DNA of 64,000 bases from Desulfobacteraceae bacterium (GTDB taxonomy: Bacteria; Desulfobacterota; Desulfobacteria; Desulfobacterales; Desulfosarcinaceae): contig JAMOUQ010000039.1 in assembly GCA_027068085.1 (NCBI GenBank), positions 1-64,000 on the forward strand, given 5' to 3'. A program made the position numbers and the translations under genes. This document shows positions 63,588 through 64,000 of the stretch, piece after piece; position 1 is the first letter of the stretch, and every line of letters begins with the position of its first letter. The notes under the pieces were generated by a model that was not told where the DNA came from, ran no database searches, and saw nothing but the letters and a program-made list of their open reading frames with translations.

Positions 63588-64000
63588 TCAGACCACCTTG
63601 TTCAAAGGATATTCGATTATACCCTCTGCTCCGGCCTTGAGCAGCTGCGGAATCAGGTCGCGCACCACGTTGGAGTCGACCACGCTTTCCACCGAGAACC
63701 ATTCCGACTGGTAAAGGGATGCCACCGTCGGCGCGTTCAGGCTCGGAAGGAGGTCGACTATCTTGTCCAGGGCCTCCTTGGGAACGTTCATCTTCAGGCC
63801 CACCAGCTTTTCCCCGACCAGGGCGCCTTTCAGCAGCAGGGCTATCTGTTCTATCTTTTCCCGCTTTGCCCTGTCCTGCCAGGCCGCGTGGTTGGCAATC
63901 AGCTGGGTGTTGGTTTGCATCAGCTCGTGGATGATCCTCAGGCCGTGGGCCTTGATGGTGCTGCCGGTTTCGGTCACCTCCACCACGGCGTCGGCCAGCC
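63588..64000 (-). CDS. hisG: ATP phosphoribosyltransferase HisG, long form (partial, runs off the right edge)
   Basis: The C-terminal 136 residues of the first enzyme of histidine synthesis. The visible start reads [23 protein letters not shown], the end of the catalytic domain (conserved VETGxTL region), followed by [15 protein letters not shown] and the HisG_C regulatory domain: [34 protein letters not shown] and [22 protein letters not shown]. The presence of the C-terminal domain makes it the long, histidine-feedback-regulated form. The N-terminal two thirds lie outside the window. Confidence 0.92.
   Translation of the reverse strand, partial: LADAVVEVTETGSTIKAHGLRIIHELMQTNTQLIANHAAWQDRAKREKIEQIALLLKGALVGEKLVGLKMNVPKEALDKIVDLLPSLNAPTVASLYQSEWFSVESVVDSNVVRDLIPQLLKAGAEGIIEYPLNKVV

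Overview
The window looks like a chromosomal segment from an anaerobic Gram-negative bacterium, most likely a Desulfobacterota (sulfate-reducer type) member. This is inferred from gene content: Tat translocase and MltA-type outer-membrane lipoprotein, molybdopterin genes, a membrane decarboxylase beta/gamma pair, a DsrE-family selenoprotein, an archaeal-type thymidylate synthase, and the radical SAM/DUF2344 gene next to RNase G. No tRNA, rRNA, insertion sequence or CRISPR array was seen. By eye, base composition is strongly GC-rich in roughly 1-23 kb and 53-64 kb, and clearly AT-rich in roughly 26-38 kb.

Layout. 1-4.0 kb (minus strand): mobA-moaE-moaC-mltA-tatB-tatC, tightly packed. 4.2-6.0 kb (plus): a pRiA4b ORF-3-like gene, pyrR and moaB. 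6.1-10.1 kb (minus): a pabB-pabC fusion, pabA, a small monooxygenase-fold protein and a secreted protein. 10.5-14.1 kb (plus): a two-domain glycosyltransferase, a radical SAM enzyme and prmA. 14.1-19.4 kb (minus): ftsE-ftsX-EnvC-like-ctp-polysaccharide deacetylase, an envelope and cell-division operon. 19.5-20.3 kb: pyrE behind a leader with promoter, hairpin and terminator. 20.3-26.7 kb: queD, dnaJ, menG/ubiE, a Tat-targeted deacetylase, a DoxX-like protein, a degenerate HD-GYP protein, a methyltransferase and a rhodanese.

26.8-48.5 kb is a replication and genome-maintenance region: a 1126-residue EndoQ-like nuclease/UvrD helicase fusion ending in a sliding-clamp-type motif, diverging from rdgC, a linked unknown gene, dnaN and gyrB. 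These are followed by thyA (archaeal type), asnS, a DegP-type protease, the radical SAM/DUF2344 gene and rng, then the classic origin-proximal string rpmH-rnpA-yidD-yidC-jag-mnmE and a perfect 16-bp parS site. dnaA is not in the window, but dnaN/gyrB, the rpmH-mnmE string and parS together indicate proximity to the chromosome origin.

48.5-64 kb: a YkgJ cysteine-cluster protein, a second PrmA-like methyltransferase, oadB/oadG (minus), and a complete BMP-type nucleoside ABC importer (plus) behind an elaborate regulatory region. Next comes the DsrE-family gene, whose in-frame TGA is followed by a SECIS-like hairpin and the missing C-terminal half of the protein. A minus-strand run follows: hisG (partial), aminotransferase, engB, era, ATP-grasp, HNH and metallo-hydrolase. 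The most notable items are the DsrE selenoprotein, the EndoQ-UvrD fusion with its clamp motif, the parS site, and the pyrE leader in a genome that also encodes PyrR.
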